The notes below the pieces were generated by a model, which was not told the origin of the DNA, ran no database searches, and saw nothing but the letters and a program-made list of their open reading frames with translations. A DNA stretch of 61,943 nucleotides, taken from Acidobacteriaceae bacterium. Its GTDB lineage: Bacteria > Acidobacteriota > Terriglobia > Terriglobales > Acidobacteriaceae. Where the stretch lies: the NCBI GenBank assembly GCA_025355385.1, contig JANXZS010000031.1, positions 1 through 61,943 on the forward strand. Reading direction: 5' to 3'. Made by a program: the position numbers and the translations under genes. Shown here one piece after another: positions 9,158 through 17,166 of this stretch (position 1 is its first letter; each line of letters begins with the position of its first letter).

Positions 9158-10225
9158 ATGTCTGCTGACCTTCGAATCAGTCCTCGTGAGCGGCTAGTTC
9201 TCACAGCCATCGTGGAGGCGTACATCGCGACCGGGGAGCCCGTGGCCTCGCAGGCAGTGGCGCACCACTTCGGAAGCAAGGATGGAATGAGTTCGGCGAC
9301 GATTCGTAACGTAATGGCGAGTTTGGGAGAAGCAGGCTTGCTGGAGCAACGCCATACTTCCGCAGGGCGCATTCCCACGGCACAGGCATTTCGTTTTTAT
9401 GTGGAGCAACTCAGCGGATTCTCGCGGCTTGCACCCGGCACCTTGACGCAGGAACGGCGCGACCAGATTGAAGACAACTTCGTGGGCGTGCACAGCAGCC
9501 AGCAATTTCTCGAGCGTACGTCGCATGTTCTGGCGATGCTGTCGAGTAGCGTAGGAGTGGCATTCGCTTGCGGAACTGAGTCTCATTCACTGGAGCACAT
9601 CCATTTCACCCGTCTTACCGCCGGACGGGTGCTTGCGGTCGTAGTGACGATGGCGGGCGCCGTGCTGGACCGTGTCCTCGTGTTGGATCGGGATTTGACG
9701 CATACCGAGCTGGGAGTTGCGGCGCGCTTCCTGAATGAGAATTTTCACGGCTGGTCGATTGAACGGATCCGCCTGGAGCTGGTACATCGCGTCGAGGCGG
9801 AGCGCAACGAGTATGACCGACTACTGTCGTCGCTCGAAGAATTATGCCGCAAGGGAGCCTTCGCGCCGGAGGTTGCGGATCAGACAATTTTTGTTGAGGG
9901 TGTTGGCAACCTGGTGGCGAGCGAGATGGATCGTGAGCGACTACGCCAGTTGCTGGGGGCACTTGAGGCTAAACAGAGGCTGATCGAGCTGCTGAACGCC
10001 TACGTGGATTCACGGCAGCAAGTGGTGCGAGTTGTAGTGGGACTGGAGGATTCCATTCCCGAGATGAGCAATATTGTGCTTTTCGGAGCCCCGGTGCGGC
10101 TGGGCGCGGAAAGTCTGGGCACAGTCGCCGTTATCGGCTCGACCCGCATCCAGTATCAAGAGACCATTAATGCAGTCTCGTTTATCGTTCAGCTTTCTGA
10201 CCGCATCCTACAGGCTCCACAGTAG
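9158..10225 (+). CDS. hrcA: Heat-inducible transcription repressor HrcA
   Basis: The start at ATG 9158 follows GGTGGGA and gives 355 residues, the usual HrcA length. The winged-helix N-terminus is clear: ISPRERLVLTAIVEAYIATGEPV, SSATIRNVMASLGEAGLLEQ and HTSAGRIPTAQAFRFYV. The GAF-like middle and C-terminal parts include FVEGVGNL and VVVGLEDSIPEMSN. HrcA represses chaperone genes by binding CIRCE and is kept active by GroEL. It is the first gene of an operon in which its stop overlaps the putative grpE GTG (TAGTG). dnaK is not in this window. Confidence 0.95.
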   Translation: MSADLRISPRERLVLTAIVEAYIATGEPVASQAVAHHFGSKDGMSSATIRNVMASLGEAGLLEQRHTSAGRIPTAQAFRFYVEQLSGFSRLAPGTLTQERRDQIEDNFVGVHSSQQFLERTSHVLAMLSSSVGVAFACGTESHSLEHIHFTRLTAGRVLAVVVTMAGAVLDRVLVLDRDLTHTELGVAARFLNENFHGWSIERIRLELVHRVEAERNEYDRLLSSLEELCRKGAFAPEVADQTIFVEGVGNLVASEMDRERLRQLLGALEAKQRLIELLNAYVDSRQQVVRVVVGLEDSIPEMSNIVLFGAPVRLGAESLGTVAVIGSTRIQYQETINAVSFIVQLSDRILQAPQ

Positions 10226-10932
10226 TGCAGCCGGAGCGCCCCGACAAAGAGGCGCTGCCATGGCTGCGCCAGCCCTACGAATCTATGAAAGGGATGTTTT
10301 CCAAGGTACGTATGTCCACCATGCAAAAAATGTCTGACCGAAAAATCGAAGTGCTGCAGAACACGGATCCTGTCTCAGACCCGGCGGATGATCTGGTTAG
10401 CGGAATAGACGAAAACGGCGAAGATCTGGCAAACGCGACGGAGATGCCGCTTTCGGTAGGGGCCGTTCCTCAGGAAGAATATGAGCGGATCAAGACTGAA
10501 CGGGATCAGCTTTTTGATCGCCTGGCCCGGTTGCAGGCCGAGTTTGAGAACGCCCGCAAGCGGGAGACGCGGGAGCGGGCCGAGTTTCGCGACTATGCCA
10601 CCGGGAACGCGGTTGAGCAATTCCTTCCGGTCCTCGATAATTTTCAGCTCGCGCTCAACGCCAACGGGTCGGCGGAACAACTGCGCAACGGGGTTGAACT
10701 GATCGTGAAGCAAATGGAAGAAGGCCTGAGATCCCTGAACGTGGTACCCGTGGAAGCCGTAGGCCAGGAGTTTGATCCGCGCGTGCATGAGGCCCTGGGC
10801 TCCGTGGAGACCGACGAGGTTCCAGATCAGTACATCGTCGATGAAATTCGCCGTGGCTACCGCATTCGTGAGCGCCTGTTGCGTCCGGCGCTGGTTCGCG
10901 TAGCCCACAATCCGAAGCAGAAAGAAGCATGA
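10225..10932 (+). CDS. grpE: Nucleotide exchange factor GrpE
   Basis: Up to 235 residues. The conserved GrpE core starts at EYERIKTERDQLFDRLARLQAEFENARKR, a long coiled coil. It continues through FLPVLDNFQLAL, and the beta domain has VEAVGQEFDPRVHEAL and a final GYRIRERLLRPALVRV. GrpE releases ADP from DnaK. The start is uncertain: GTG 10225 overlaps the hrcA stop, and ATGs at 10285, 10312 (AAGG five bases upstream) and 10330 are all in frame before the conserved region. The stop overlaps the dnaJ start as ATGA, so translation is probably coupled. Confidence 0.93.
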   Translation: MQPERPDKEALPWLRQPYESMKGMFSKVRMSTMQKMSDRKIEVLQNTDPVSDPADDLVSGIDENGEDLANATEMPLSVGAVPQEEYERIKTERDQLFDRLARLQAEFENARKRETRERAEFRDYATGNAVEQFLPVLDNFQLALNANGSAEQLRNGVELIVKQMEEGLRSLNVVPVEAVGQEFDPRVHEALGSVETDEVPDQYIVDEIRRGYRIRERLLRPALVRVAHNPKQKEA

Positions 10933-12065
10933 GCAGAACAGATAACGTGGCCAAATCCGACTTCTACGAACTTCTTGGCGTGTCCCGCGATGCCTCTGAT
11001 CAGGAGATCAAGACGGCCTATCGCAAGCTCGCCATGCAGCATCACCCTGACCGCAATCCGGATAACCCGGATTCAGAAGACAAATTCAAGGCGGCCAGTG
11101 AGGCCTACCAGGTTCTCTCCGATGCGGAGAAGCGCGCGGCCTACGATCGCTATGGGCACGCTGCATTCAATGGCGGTGGTGGGGGCGGCAGTCCCTTTGC
11201 CGGCGCGCAGGATATTGGAGATATATTTGGAGACTTCTTCGGCGAGATGTTCAATGGCGGCGGAGGCGGGGGGCGCAGGGCGTCGCGCGTCCAGCGTGGT
11301 CAGGATCTTCGCTTCGACCTGACGGGCGAGTTTGTGGACGCAGCCTTTGGCAAGGATGTTGACATCCAGATTCGGCGGTTGGAAAACTGCGGAGACTGTC
11401 ACGGCACTGGTACAGCGAGCGGTCGCGGCCCTGTGAATTGCCAGAAATGCCAGGGCCGCGGTCAGGTGCGCTATCAGCAGGGATTTTTCTCGATTGCTCG
11501 TACCTGCCCTGCTTGCGCCGGTGTTGGTACGATAATTTCTGATCCCTGCTCCACCTGCAAGGGCGACACGCGCGTGCAGCGTGAGCACACGATTCATGTC
11601 AAAATTCCACCCGGCGTCGAAGATGGAACACGTATTCGTTACCAAGGGGAGGGAGACGCGGGGCGCTTTGGCGGACCGAAGGGCGACCTCTACATCTTTC
11701 TCGCTGTTAAGGCCCACCCATTCTTTGAGCGGGATGGTAACGATCTGCATTGCATCATGCCAATTTCGTTTCCGCAGGCAGCGCTTGGCGCAGAGCTCGA
11801 CATCCCTACCCTCGAGGGTGAAACAAAGCTGATAATTCCCGAGGGTACCCAGAGCGCGAGAGAGTTCCGGATTCGTTCCAAGGGGATTCCATACTTGAAT
11901 GAGCATGGACGCGGCGACCTCATCGTACAGGTGATGGTGCAGACGCCGAAGAAGCTGAATAAAGTGCAAAGGGAACTGGTGCGGCAACTCGCCGATACAC
12001 TGACGGTGGAAAACACGCCCACCTCTCGCGGATTGTTCGAGAAGATGAAGGGCCTGTTTAGCTGA
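10929..12065 (+). CDS. dnaJ: Chaperone DnaJ (type I Hsp40)
   Basis: The 378 residues show all parts of a class I Hsp40. There is a J domain with HPD in QHHPDRNPD and two Gly-rich stretches around AFNGGGGGG and MFNGGGGGG. A zinc domain has four CxxC pairs: CGDCHGTG, CQKCQGRG, CPACAGVG and CSTCKGDT. The last pair lacks the final Gly of CxxCxGxG. The client-binding C-terminal domain begins HTIHVKIPPGVEDGTRIR. It delivers substrates to DnaK and stimulates its ATPase. The gene overlaps grpE by four bases and ends nine bases before the convergent rsmE. Confidence 0.96.
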   Translation: MSRTDNVAKSDFYELLGVSRDASDQEIKTAYRKLAMQHHPDRNPDNPDSEDKFKAASEAYQVLSDAEKRAAYDRYGHAAFNGGGGGGSPFAGAQDIGDIFGDFFGEMFNGGGGGGRRASRVQRGQDLRFDLTGEFVDAAFGKDVDIQIRRLENCGDCHGTGTASGRGPVNCQKCQGRGQVRYQQGFFSIARTCPACAGVGTIISDPCSTCKGDTRVQREHTIHVKIPPGVEDGTRIRYQGEGDAGRFGGPKGDLYIFLAVKAHPFFERDGNDLHCIMPISFPQAALGAELDIPTLEGETKLIIPEGTQSAREFRIRSKGIPYLNEHGRGDLIVQVMVQTPKKLNKVQRELVRQLADTLTVENTPTSRGLFEKMKGLFS

Positions 12066-12074
12066 GAACTATCC

Positions 12075-12806
12075 TCACTCCAACATAGCCGCGATTACGG
12101 ACATGGCGGCGATCGCCGCCGTCTCCGCGCGAAGGATTCGCGGACCCAGGCTAACGGGTCGCCATCCTTCGGCATCGAGGAGGGCGGCTTCGTCAGGAGC
12201 CCATCCCCCTTCCGGGCCGATCGCGACGCGAATCGACGGCACCTCATCCCCAGCCGCGATCAGCAACTCGCTCACCATTTGCCGGAGCGTAGTGCCCCGT
12301 TCCTGCTCAGCCAACACAAGTCTCACGGAATCCGGTGCATTTCGCGCAGCCAGTTTCAGTGAAGCCGGCTCCTCAATGAGGGGAACATCAGCGCGACGCG
12401 ATTGCTGTGCTGCTTCGTGCGCAATCCGGCGCCAGCGTTCCACGCGCTTCTCCGCGGCCAGCGCAAGATGTTTTTCGCTGCGCCTCGCGACCACTGGAAC
12501 GATGGCCTGGACGCCTAGTTCCGTCGCCTTCTCGATCGCCCACTCCATGCGATCGAACTTGAAGATGGAGATCAGCAGCGTGACGGGCAAAGCGGGATCC
12601 GCCGCTACCTCGGCGACTAGATTGAAGCGAACTTCTTCCGGCGAAATGCGGGCTATCACTCCGTGCCACACCCGTCCTCCGGCAACGATGTCGTATTCCA
12701 TTCCGGTTTGAGCGCGCAGCACCCGGACCAAATGCCCGGCCTGTTCACCAATCAACGTTGCGGTGGCTTCGTCCCAGTGGTCGGCAATCCATCGGCGTCG
12801 TGTCAT
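12075..12806 (-). CDS. rsmE: 16S rRNA m3U1498 methyltransferase RsmE
   Basis: This 243-residue protein has the RsmE layout. An N-terminal PUA-like part (HLVRVLRAQTGMEYDI) is followed by a SPOUT knot domain with KFDRMEWAIEKATELGVQAIVPV. The SAM-binding motifs are IGPEGGWAPDEAALL and VSLGPRILRAETA. The enzyme methylates N3 of U1498 in 16S rRNA. Its position next to dnaJ is common in bacteria. It is transcribed toward dnaJ, with only nine bases between the stops. Confidence 0.95.
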   Translation of the reverse strand: MTRRRWIADHWDEATATLIGEQAGHLVRVLRAQTGMEYDIVAGGRVWHGVIARISPEEVRFNLVAEVAADPALPVTLLISIFKFDRMEWAIEKATELGVQAIVPVVARRSEKHLALAAEKRVERWRRIAHEAAQQSRRADVPLIEEPASLKLAARNAPDSVRLVLAEQERGTTLRQMVSELLIAAGDEVPSIRVAIGPEGGWAPDEAALLDAEGWRPVSLGPRILRAETAAIAAMSVIAAMLE

Positions 12807-12974
12807 GTTTTCTCTTGCGGCAATACCTTCAGGTTAAAGCTTAGAGCAGTTCTCGCTTTTTGTTTCGAGATGCAGATCGCTCAGCGGGGGCGGCCTCTGA
12901 TAGCGGCTCCGCGCCTATCGACCCATGCATTCATCTGCAAAAAAAGGAGGTGCTCTCTGTCGCAGAAACAGTTT

Positions 12975-12997
12975 GGGGGACGCTTGTGGCGTCCCCC
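12975..12997 (-). terminator. Strong hairpin downstream of the Lys/Ala micro-protein
   Basis: GGGGGACGC and GCGTCCCCC form a perfect 9-bp stem around a 5-base loop. On the minus strand it lies 31 bases after the micro-protein stop and is followed by AAACTGTTTCTG, a weak T-rich tail. It can also act on the plus strand. Confidence 0.7.
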
Positions 12998-13028
12998 GGT
13001 GTGTTACCTGAATCCTCTTGCCTAAGGA

Positions 13029-13103
13029 TTACTTCTTCTTCGCCGTCTTCTTTGCTGCCTTCTTGGCGGGTGCTTTCTTGGCTGCCTTCTTTGCTGTTGC
13101 CAT
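13029..13103 (-). CDS. Lys/Ala micro-protein, histone-H1-tail-like (24 aa)
   Basis: This unlisted short frame encodes 24 residues: 11 Lys, 9 Ala, 2 Thr, 1 Pro and the initiator Met. Lys-Lys pairs are spaced by one to three small residues (MATAKKAAKKAPAKK and so on). The net charge is about +11, as in C-terminal tails of histone H1, AlgP or Hc1. AAGGGAGAA lies six to seven bases before the ATG, a TTGACA-type promoter lies upstream and a hairpin terminator follows, so it forms a complete transcription unit. I infer nucleic-acid binding; no enzyme activity is possible. It could instead be a remnant tail of a longer protein, but the matched signals argue against that. Confidence 0.65.
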   Translation of the reverse strand: MATAKKAAKKAPAKKAAKKTAKKK

Positions 13104-13136
13104 GGTCTATTCTCCCTTTTTCGATGTGCATCGAAT

Positions 13137-13156
13137 CTGCAACACGAGTGTTGCAG
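13137..13156. promoter_or_regulatory. 20-bp operator-like palindrome in the micro-protein leader
   Basis: CTGCAACAC and GTGTTGCAG are perfect inverted 9-mers with a 2-base centre. On the minus strand the palindrome begins 8 bases after the -10 box, covering about +2 to +21. It could be a repressor operator or a 5' leader hairpin. No regulator gene is adjacent. Confidence 0.6.
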
Positions 13157-13164
13157 TTAGGGAA

Positions 13165-13193
13165 GGTATATGGTTCTTGAAAAAAGGTGTCAA
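13165..13193 (-). promoter_or_regulatory. Sigma-70 promoter for the micro-protein
   Basis: Read on the minus strand, TTGACA (13188-13193) is followed after 17 bases by TATACC (13165-13170). The -35 is perfect and the -10 matches 4 of 6. The predicted start is about 13158, just before the palindrome. Confidence 0.65.
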
Positions 13194-13484
13194 GCAAAAA
13201 ATGCAATTCGCATAACACTTCCTAGTCAGAGAATCGAAAAAAGCAATGAGGATCGTCGGGCAATTTTTCCCGACTGGATTATTTGCTCTGCTTTTCCGGA
13301 AAGGATCGGCTCGCACATCGTGCACGAAAAGAACTTCAACATTCGTTGCGTGTGCATGCAGCACTTGCTATCTTCAGTCCGCTGCTGTGATGTTTTGCTT
13401 CTTGCGCTCAAAGATTCGGCACCGCTTTTCCACAGAACTATCGCCAGCATGCGCTATGTAAGGGTCTGAGAGGGGTCTCGCGAT
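13194..13484. other. Intergenic stretch upstream of thiolase
   Basis: I see no conserved frame, repeat or strong promoter in these 291 bases. They carry the upstream regions of two divergent units (the micro-protein on minus, the thiolase on plus). GAGGGG near 13480 could be the thiolase ribosome site. Confidence 0.5.
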
Positions 13485-14669
13485 ATGCAAGAAATTGTGA
13501 TTGTCTCCGCTGTTCGAACGCCGGTAGGTAAATTTCTGGGCTCGCTCTCTGACTTCTCCGCAGTACAACTGGGAGCGCTGGTGGTCCGTGAAGCGGCCAG
13601 GCGTGCCGCTGTAGATGTTGCACTGATAGATGAGTGCATCCTCGGTAACGTCGTCTCCGCCGGGCTGGGTCAGAACCCCGCGCGCCAAGCGGCTCTGAAG
13701 GGAGGCCTGCCGCCGGAGGTGAGTGCGATGACGATCAACAAAGTCTGCGGTTCAGGACTGAAAGCAGTCGCCCTCGCCGCGCAATCCATCCAGACCGGCA
13801 ATGCTGAGATGGTTGTGGCGGGGGGAATAGAGTCGATGACGAACGCGCCGTATCTCTTGCCGCAAGGCCGCAGCGGTTTTCGGATGGGAAACGCAATCGT
13901 GGTGGACTCGATGATCCAGGATGGATTGTGGGAGGCGTTCTACGACTATCACATGGGGATGACGGGCGAGAACGTGGCGGAGAAGTATGGCATCAGCCGC
14001 GAGGAGCAGGATGAGTACTCGCTGAATTCACATCGCAAGGCCGCTGCCGCTACCCGCGAAGGCCGCTTCGCTGGCGAAATTCTACCCGTTGAGTTGCCGG
14101 CCAAAAAGAAGGGAGGCGTTTCCACTGTCTTCGAACATGACGAATCGATTCGCGAGAACGCGAGCATCGAGGCGCTGCGTGCCCTGAAGCCGGCGTTCAA
14201 AAAAGATGGCACCGTGACTGCTGGCAATGCCCCGGGCGTCAGTGACGGTGCTGCCGCTTGTATCGTCACGTCGGCGCGCAAGGCGAAGGAGCTTGGGCTG
14301 ACGCCGCTGGCTTGCATTCGCGCGCAGGCGTCCAGCGGCGTGGATCCGAGGTGGGTAATGCTGGCTCCTATCACCGGTATCCAAAAGCTTTTGGCGCGGG
14401 CGGCGTGGCCCATCGAGAGCGTGGATCTCTTCGAGCTCAACGAGGCATTCGCCGTGCAGGCGGTGGCGCTTACCCGCGAACTTGGTATCCACCCTGAGCG
14501 GCTGAATGTAAACGGAGGAGCCGTGGCGCTCGGTCATCCCATCGGCGCCAGTGGCGCGCGCTGTCTGGTTACGCTCCTTTATGAAATGATCCGGCGCGAC
14601 GTCCATCGCGGCGTCGTGGCGCTGTGTCTCGGAGGCGGGAACTCGGTTGCGATGGCAATCGAGCGCTGA
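13485..14669 (+). CDS. Acetyl-CoA C-acetyltransferase (thiolase II)
   Basis: This 394-residue thiolase has all catalytic parts. Nucleophile Cys88 is in NKVCGSGLKAV, His351 is in GGAVALGHPIGASGAR, and Cys381 is in ALCLGGGNSV. It joins two acetyl-CoA to acetoacetyl-CoA or runs the reverse reaction. The length and motifs fit the biosynthetic or degradative AtoB/PhaA group better than FadA. It is monocistronic here, with a GH31 gene about 95 bp downstream. No other fatty-acid or PHB genes are adjacent, so its pathway cannot be fixed from context. Confidence 0.94.
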   Translation: MQEIVIVSAVRTPVGKFLGSLSDFSAVQLGALVVREAARRAAVDVALIDECILGNVVSAGLGQNPARQAALKGGLPPEVSAMTINKVCGSGLKAVALAAQSIQTGNAEMVVAGGIESMTNAPYLLPQGRSGFRMGNAIVVDSMIQDGLWEAFYDYHMGMTGENVAEKYGISREEQDEYSLNSHRKAAAATREGRFAGEILPVELPAKKKGGVSTVFEHDESIRENASIEALRALKPAFKKDGTVTAGNAPGVSDGAAACIVTSARKAKELGLTPLACIRAQASSGVDPRWVMLAPITGIQKLLARAAWPIESVDLFELNEAFAVQAVALTRELGIHPERLNVNGGAVALGHPIGASGARCLVTLLYEMIRRDVHRGVVALCLGGGNSVAMAIER

Positions 14670-14763
14670 GGGTGTGCCTCGTGGGAGATATCCAGAACTC
14701 CCGGGCCTTTGAGGCCGCTCGGGTGTAGGATATTGGCGACCCCCGTTACCACGGAGTTTTAAA

Positions 14764-17115
14764 ATGAAAATTGCAGTCTCTGCGTGTGTGCCCTCGTTCG
14801 TCTTGCTGGGGTGCTCGATGGTTGCGCCCGTTTGTATTTCGTCGTTCGCCGCTACAACTCCAAAGATTACAGTCGAGACGGACTCTACCGGCGTGGTAAT
14901 GCGCACTGGTGATGAGACGCTGCGTGTGATCGTTTGCGGACCGACGCTGCTGCACATTGTTGCCGGGCCGGGAAATCCTAAGTCCTCTTCTCCCCAGACA
15001 CCCTGGATTGTTGCCGCCTGCCCGTCCACGCCGTTCGAATTCACCCCCGGCGAAAAAGAGGATACGTTGGCGACCGCGAGCCTGCGGGTAGTTCTCAATC
15101 ATGCGAGTGGAGCGATTGCATTCAAGCTGCCAAGCGGCGAGACGCTCCTGCAGGAGAATTCCGATCATCCGCGTCGTTATGTGCCCACCGTTTTGAATGG
15201 GGAGAATGTTCATCAGGTCAGCGAACGTTTTTCGCTGGCTCCGGAAGAAGGCATTTACGGTCTGGGACAGCATCAAGCCGGCACATTCAACTATCGTGGG
15301 GCCGTCGTTGAGCTCGCGCAACAGAACACGGACGTAGCGCTGCCGTTTCTCGTCTCCAGCAATGGATACGGGATCCTTTGGAATACGGCTTCGAAATCAT
15401 GGATGGACAATCGCTTTCCGACGCTCTTGAAGATGACGGCGGAAGCAGGCGATGCTGTGGACTACTACTTTGTTTATGGTCCGGAGATGGACCAGGTCGT
15501 CCATCAGTATCGCGAACTGACGGGGCACGCACCGCTCTTTCCTAAATGGGCCTACGGCTTCTTTCAATCGAAGGATCGTTACAAATCCGCGCAGGAATTG
15601 TTGGACGTCGCGGATAAGTACCGTTCGCAACACGTTCCACTGGATGCCATCGTGCAGGATTGGTTCTGGTGGGAGAAGCGAGGTGACCCCGAATACACTG
15701 CCAGCTATCTGAAGCCACATCCGGATGTGCCTGGCGCCATCCAGAAGCTTCATGAGCAGAACATCCACGGCATGATTTCGATTTGGGCAGTGCTTGACGT
15801 CAAATCGAACACCTACCAGCAGATGGAGGCGAAGAACGAGATCATCCCCGATACGCCGCTCTACGATCCCACCAACCCTGCTGCCCGCGACGCGTACTGG
15901 AAGCTTCTTGCGGGCAAGGTATTCGCACAGGGATGGGATGCCTTCTGGCTGGACAGTTCTGAACCGGAGACCTTCAACGGGGATGGTGATGCGTCTCTGT
16001 TTGACAAGCAGCTTGCGATTGGCAGTGGGGCGCGCTACACGAACCTTTATGCGCTCATGCACACCGGCAACATCTACCAGCACTGGCGGCAGACCACCGA
16101 ACAGAAGCGGGTTTTTCTGCTGACACGTTCGGCATTTCTGGGCCAGCAGCGCTACGGTACGACGGTGTGGTCGGGCGATGTGATCGGAAGCTTCCTCAGC
16201 TTTACGCGGCAGATTCCAGCCGGGTTGAACTTTTCTCTATCCGGCATGCCGTACTGGACAACCGACATTGCTGGCTACGGCTGGCCCTGGGAGCGCGACA
16301 CCCGCGACCCGCGCTACCAGGAACTGTATGCGCGGTGGTATCAGTTCGGCACGTTCTGCCCAGTCTTCCGCACCCACGGTCATCGCGCGAACGATACCAA
16401 TGAAGTGTTCTCATACGGGCCGGTGGCTCCAATCGTTATTGAGTACGACAAGCTTCGTTACCGGTTGATGCCCTATATTTATTCGCTTGCCTGGCGAGTG
16501 ACAAACGACGACTACACCATGCAGAGGGCCCTGCTGATGGACTGGCGCACAAATGAGAAGGTGCGCAACATCGGAGACGAATACATGTTCGGCCCGGCGT
16601 TGCTGGTCAACCCGGTAAGCCTCGAAGGAGCGAAGAGCCGCGAGGTGTACCTTCCACCTTCGGCCGCCTGGTATGACTTTTGGACCGGCGAAGAACTCAG
16701 CGGCGATCAGCGCATCGTGGCGCAGGCTCCTCTCGAACGCATCCCCCTCTACGTGAGGGCCGGATCGATCCTGCCCATGGGGCCAGAGATTGAGTACGCG
16801 ACAGAGAAGCCCGCCTCTCCCATTGAGTTGAGAGTTTACCGAGGCGCCGACGGCAGCTTCGACCTTTACTCCGACGAGGGCGACAGCTATGCATACGAAA
16901 AAGGAGCGCACGCCACGATTCCGATCCGCTGGAGCGAAGCCACGCGCACACTCACCCTGGAGCAGCGCGCGGGTAGCTATCCCGCTATGGAGAAGGAACT
17001 GGTCTTCCGTGTCGTAATGGTCGGTCCGCATCATGGAATCGGGCGGGGAATCGCAGACTCCGCGGAGAAGGAAGTGCGCTATACGGGCGACCGCGTCAGT
17101 GTGACGATTCCGTAG
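14764..17115 (+). CDS. Secreted GH31 glycosidase (alpha-xylosidase/alpha-glucosidase)
   Basis: This 783-residue protein starts at ATG with GGAG seven bases upstream and has a Sec signal peptide that may carry a lipobox-like LLGCS. The N-terminal galactose-mutarotase-like domain (SLAPEEGIYGLGQHQAG) precedes the (beta/alpha)8 barrel. Nucleophile Asp397 is in DAFWLDSSEPE and acid/base Asp472 is in TVWSGD. The W-x-D-x-x-E-P-E pattern is typical of GH31 alpha-xylosidases. A DUF5110-like C-terminal domain ends the protein (ELRVYRGADGSFDLYSDEGD). It likely trims alpha-linked xylose or glucose from oligosaccharides in the periplasm or outside. Exact specificity is uncertain. Confidence 0.9.
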   Translation: MKIAVSACVPSFVLLGCSMVAPVCISSFAATTPKITVETDSTGVVMRTGDETLRVIVCGPTLLHIVAGPGNPKSSSPQTPWIVAACPSTPFEFTPGEKEDTLATASLRVVLNHASGAIAFKLPSGETLLQENSDHPRRYVPTVLNGENVHQVSERFSLAPEEGIYGLGQHQAGTFNYRGAVVELAQQNTDVALPFLVSSNGYGILWNTASKSWMDNRFPTLLKMTAEAGDAVDYYFVYGPEMDQVVHQYRELTGHAPLFPKWAYGFFQSKDRYKSAQELLDVADKYRSQHVPLDAIVQDWFWWEKRGDPEYTASYLKPHPDVPGAIQKLHEQNIHGMISIWAVLDVKSNTYQQMEAKNEIIPDTPLYDPTNPAARDAYWKLLAGKVFAQGWDAFWLDSSEPETFNGDGDASLFDKQLAIGSGARYTNLYALMHTGNIYQHWRQTTEQKRVFLLTRSAFLGQQRYGTTVWSGDVIGSFLSFTRQIPAGLNFSLSGMPYWTTDIAGYGWPWERDTRDPRYQELYARWYQFGTFCPVFRTHGHRANDTNEVFSYGPVAPIVIEYDKLRYRLMPYIYSLAWRVTNDDYTMQRALLMDWRTNEKVRNIGDEYMFGPALLVNPVSLEGAKSREVYLPPSAAWYDFWTGEELSGDQRIVAQAPLERIPLYVRAGSILPMGPEIEYATEKPASPIELRVYRGADGSFDLYSDEGDSYAYEKGAHATIPIRWSEATRTLTLEQRAGSYPAMEKELVFRVVMVGPHHGIGRGIADSAEKEVRYTGDRVSVTIP

Positions 17116-17166
17116 AAGCGCAAGGTCCCGCCGGGTGGAGAGTGGGGCTAATTGCGCGGAGCATCC

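Noticed and set aside
11073-11987. 304-codon open frame antisense to dnaJ
   Set aside because: dnaJ is complete with all domains; the antisense product has no motif.
12975-12997. Terminator of dnaJ or rsmE
   Set aside because: It lies beyond the rsmE 5' end and over 900 bases after dnaJ; it fits only the micro-gene on the minus strand.
14082-15098. 338-codon open frame spanning thiolase and GH31 in antisense
   Set aside because: It crosses two well-supported genes and their intergenic region, with a random-like composition.
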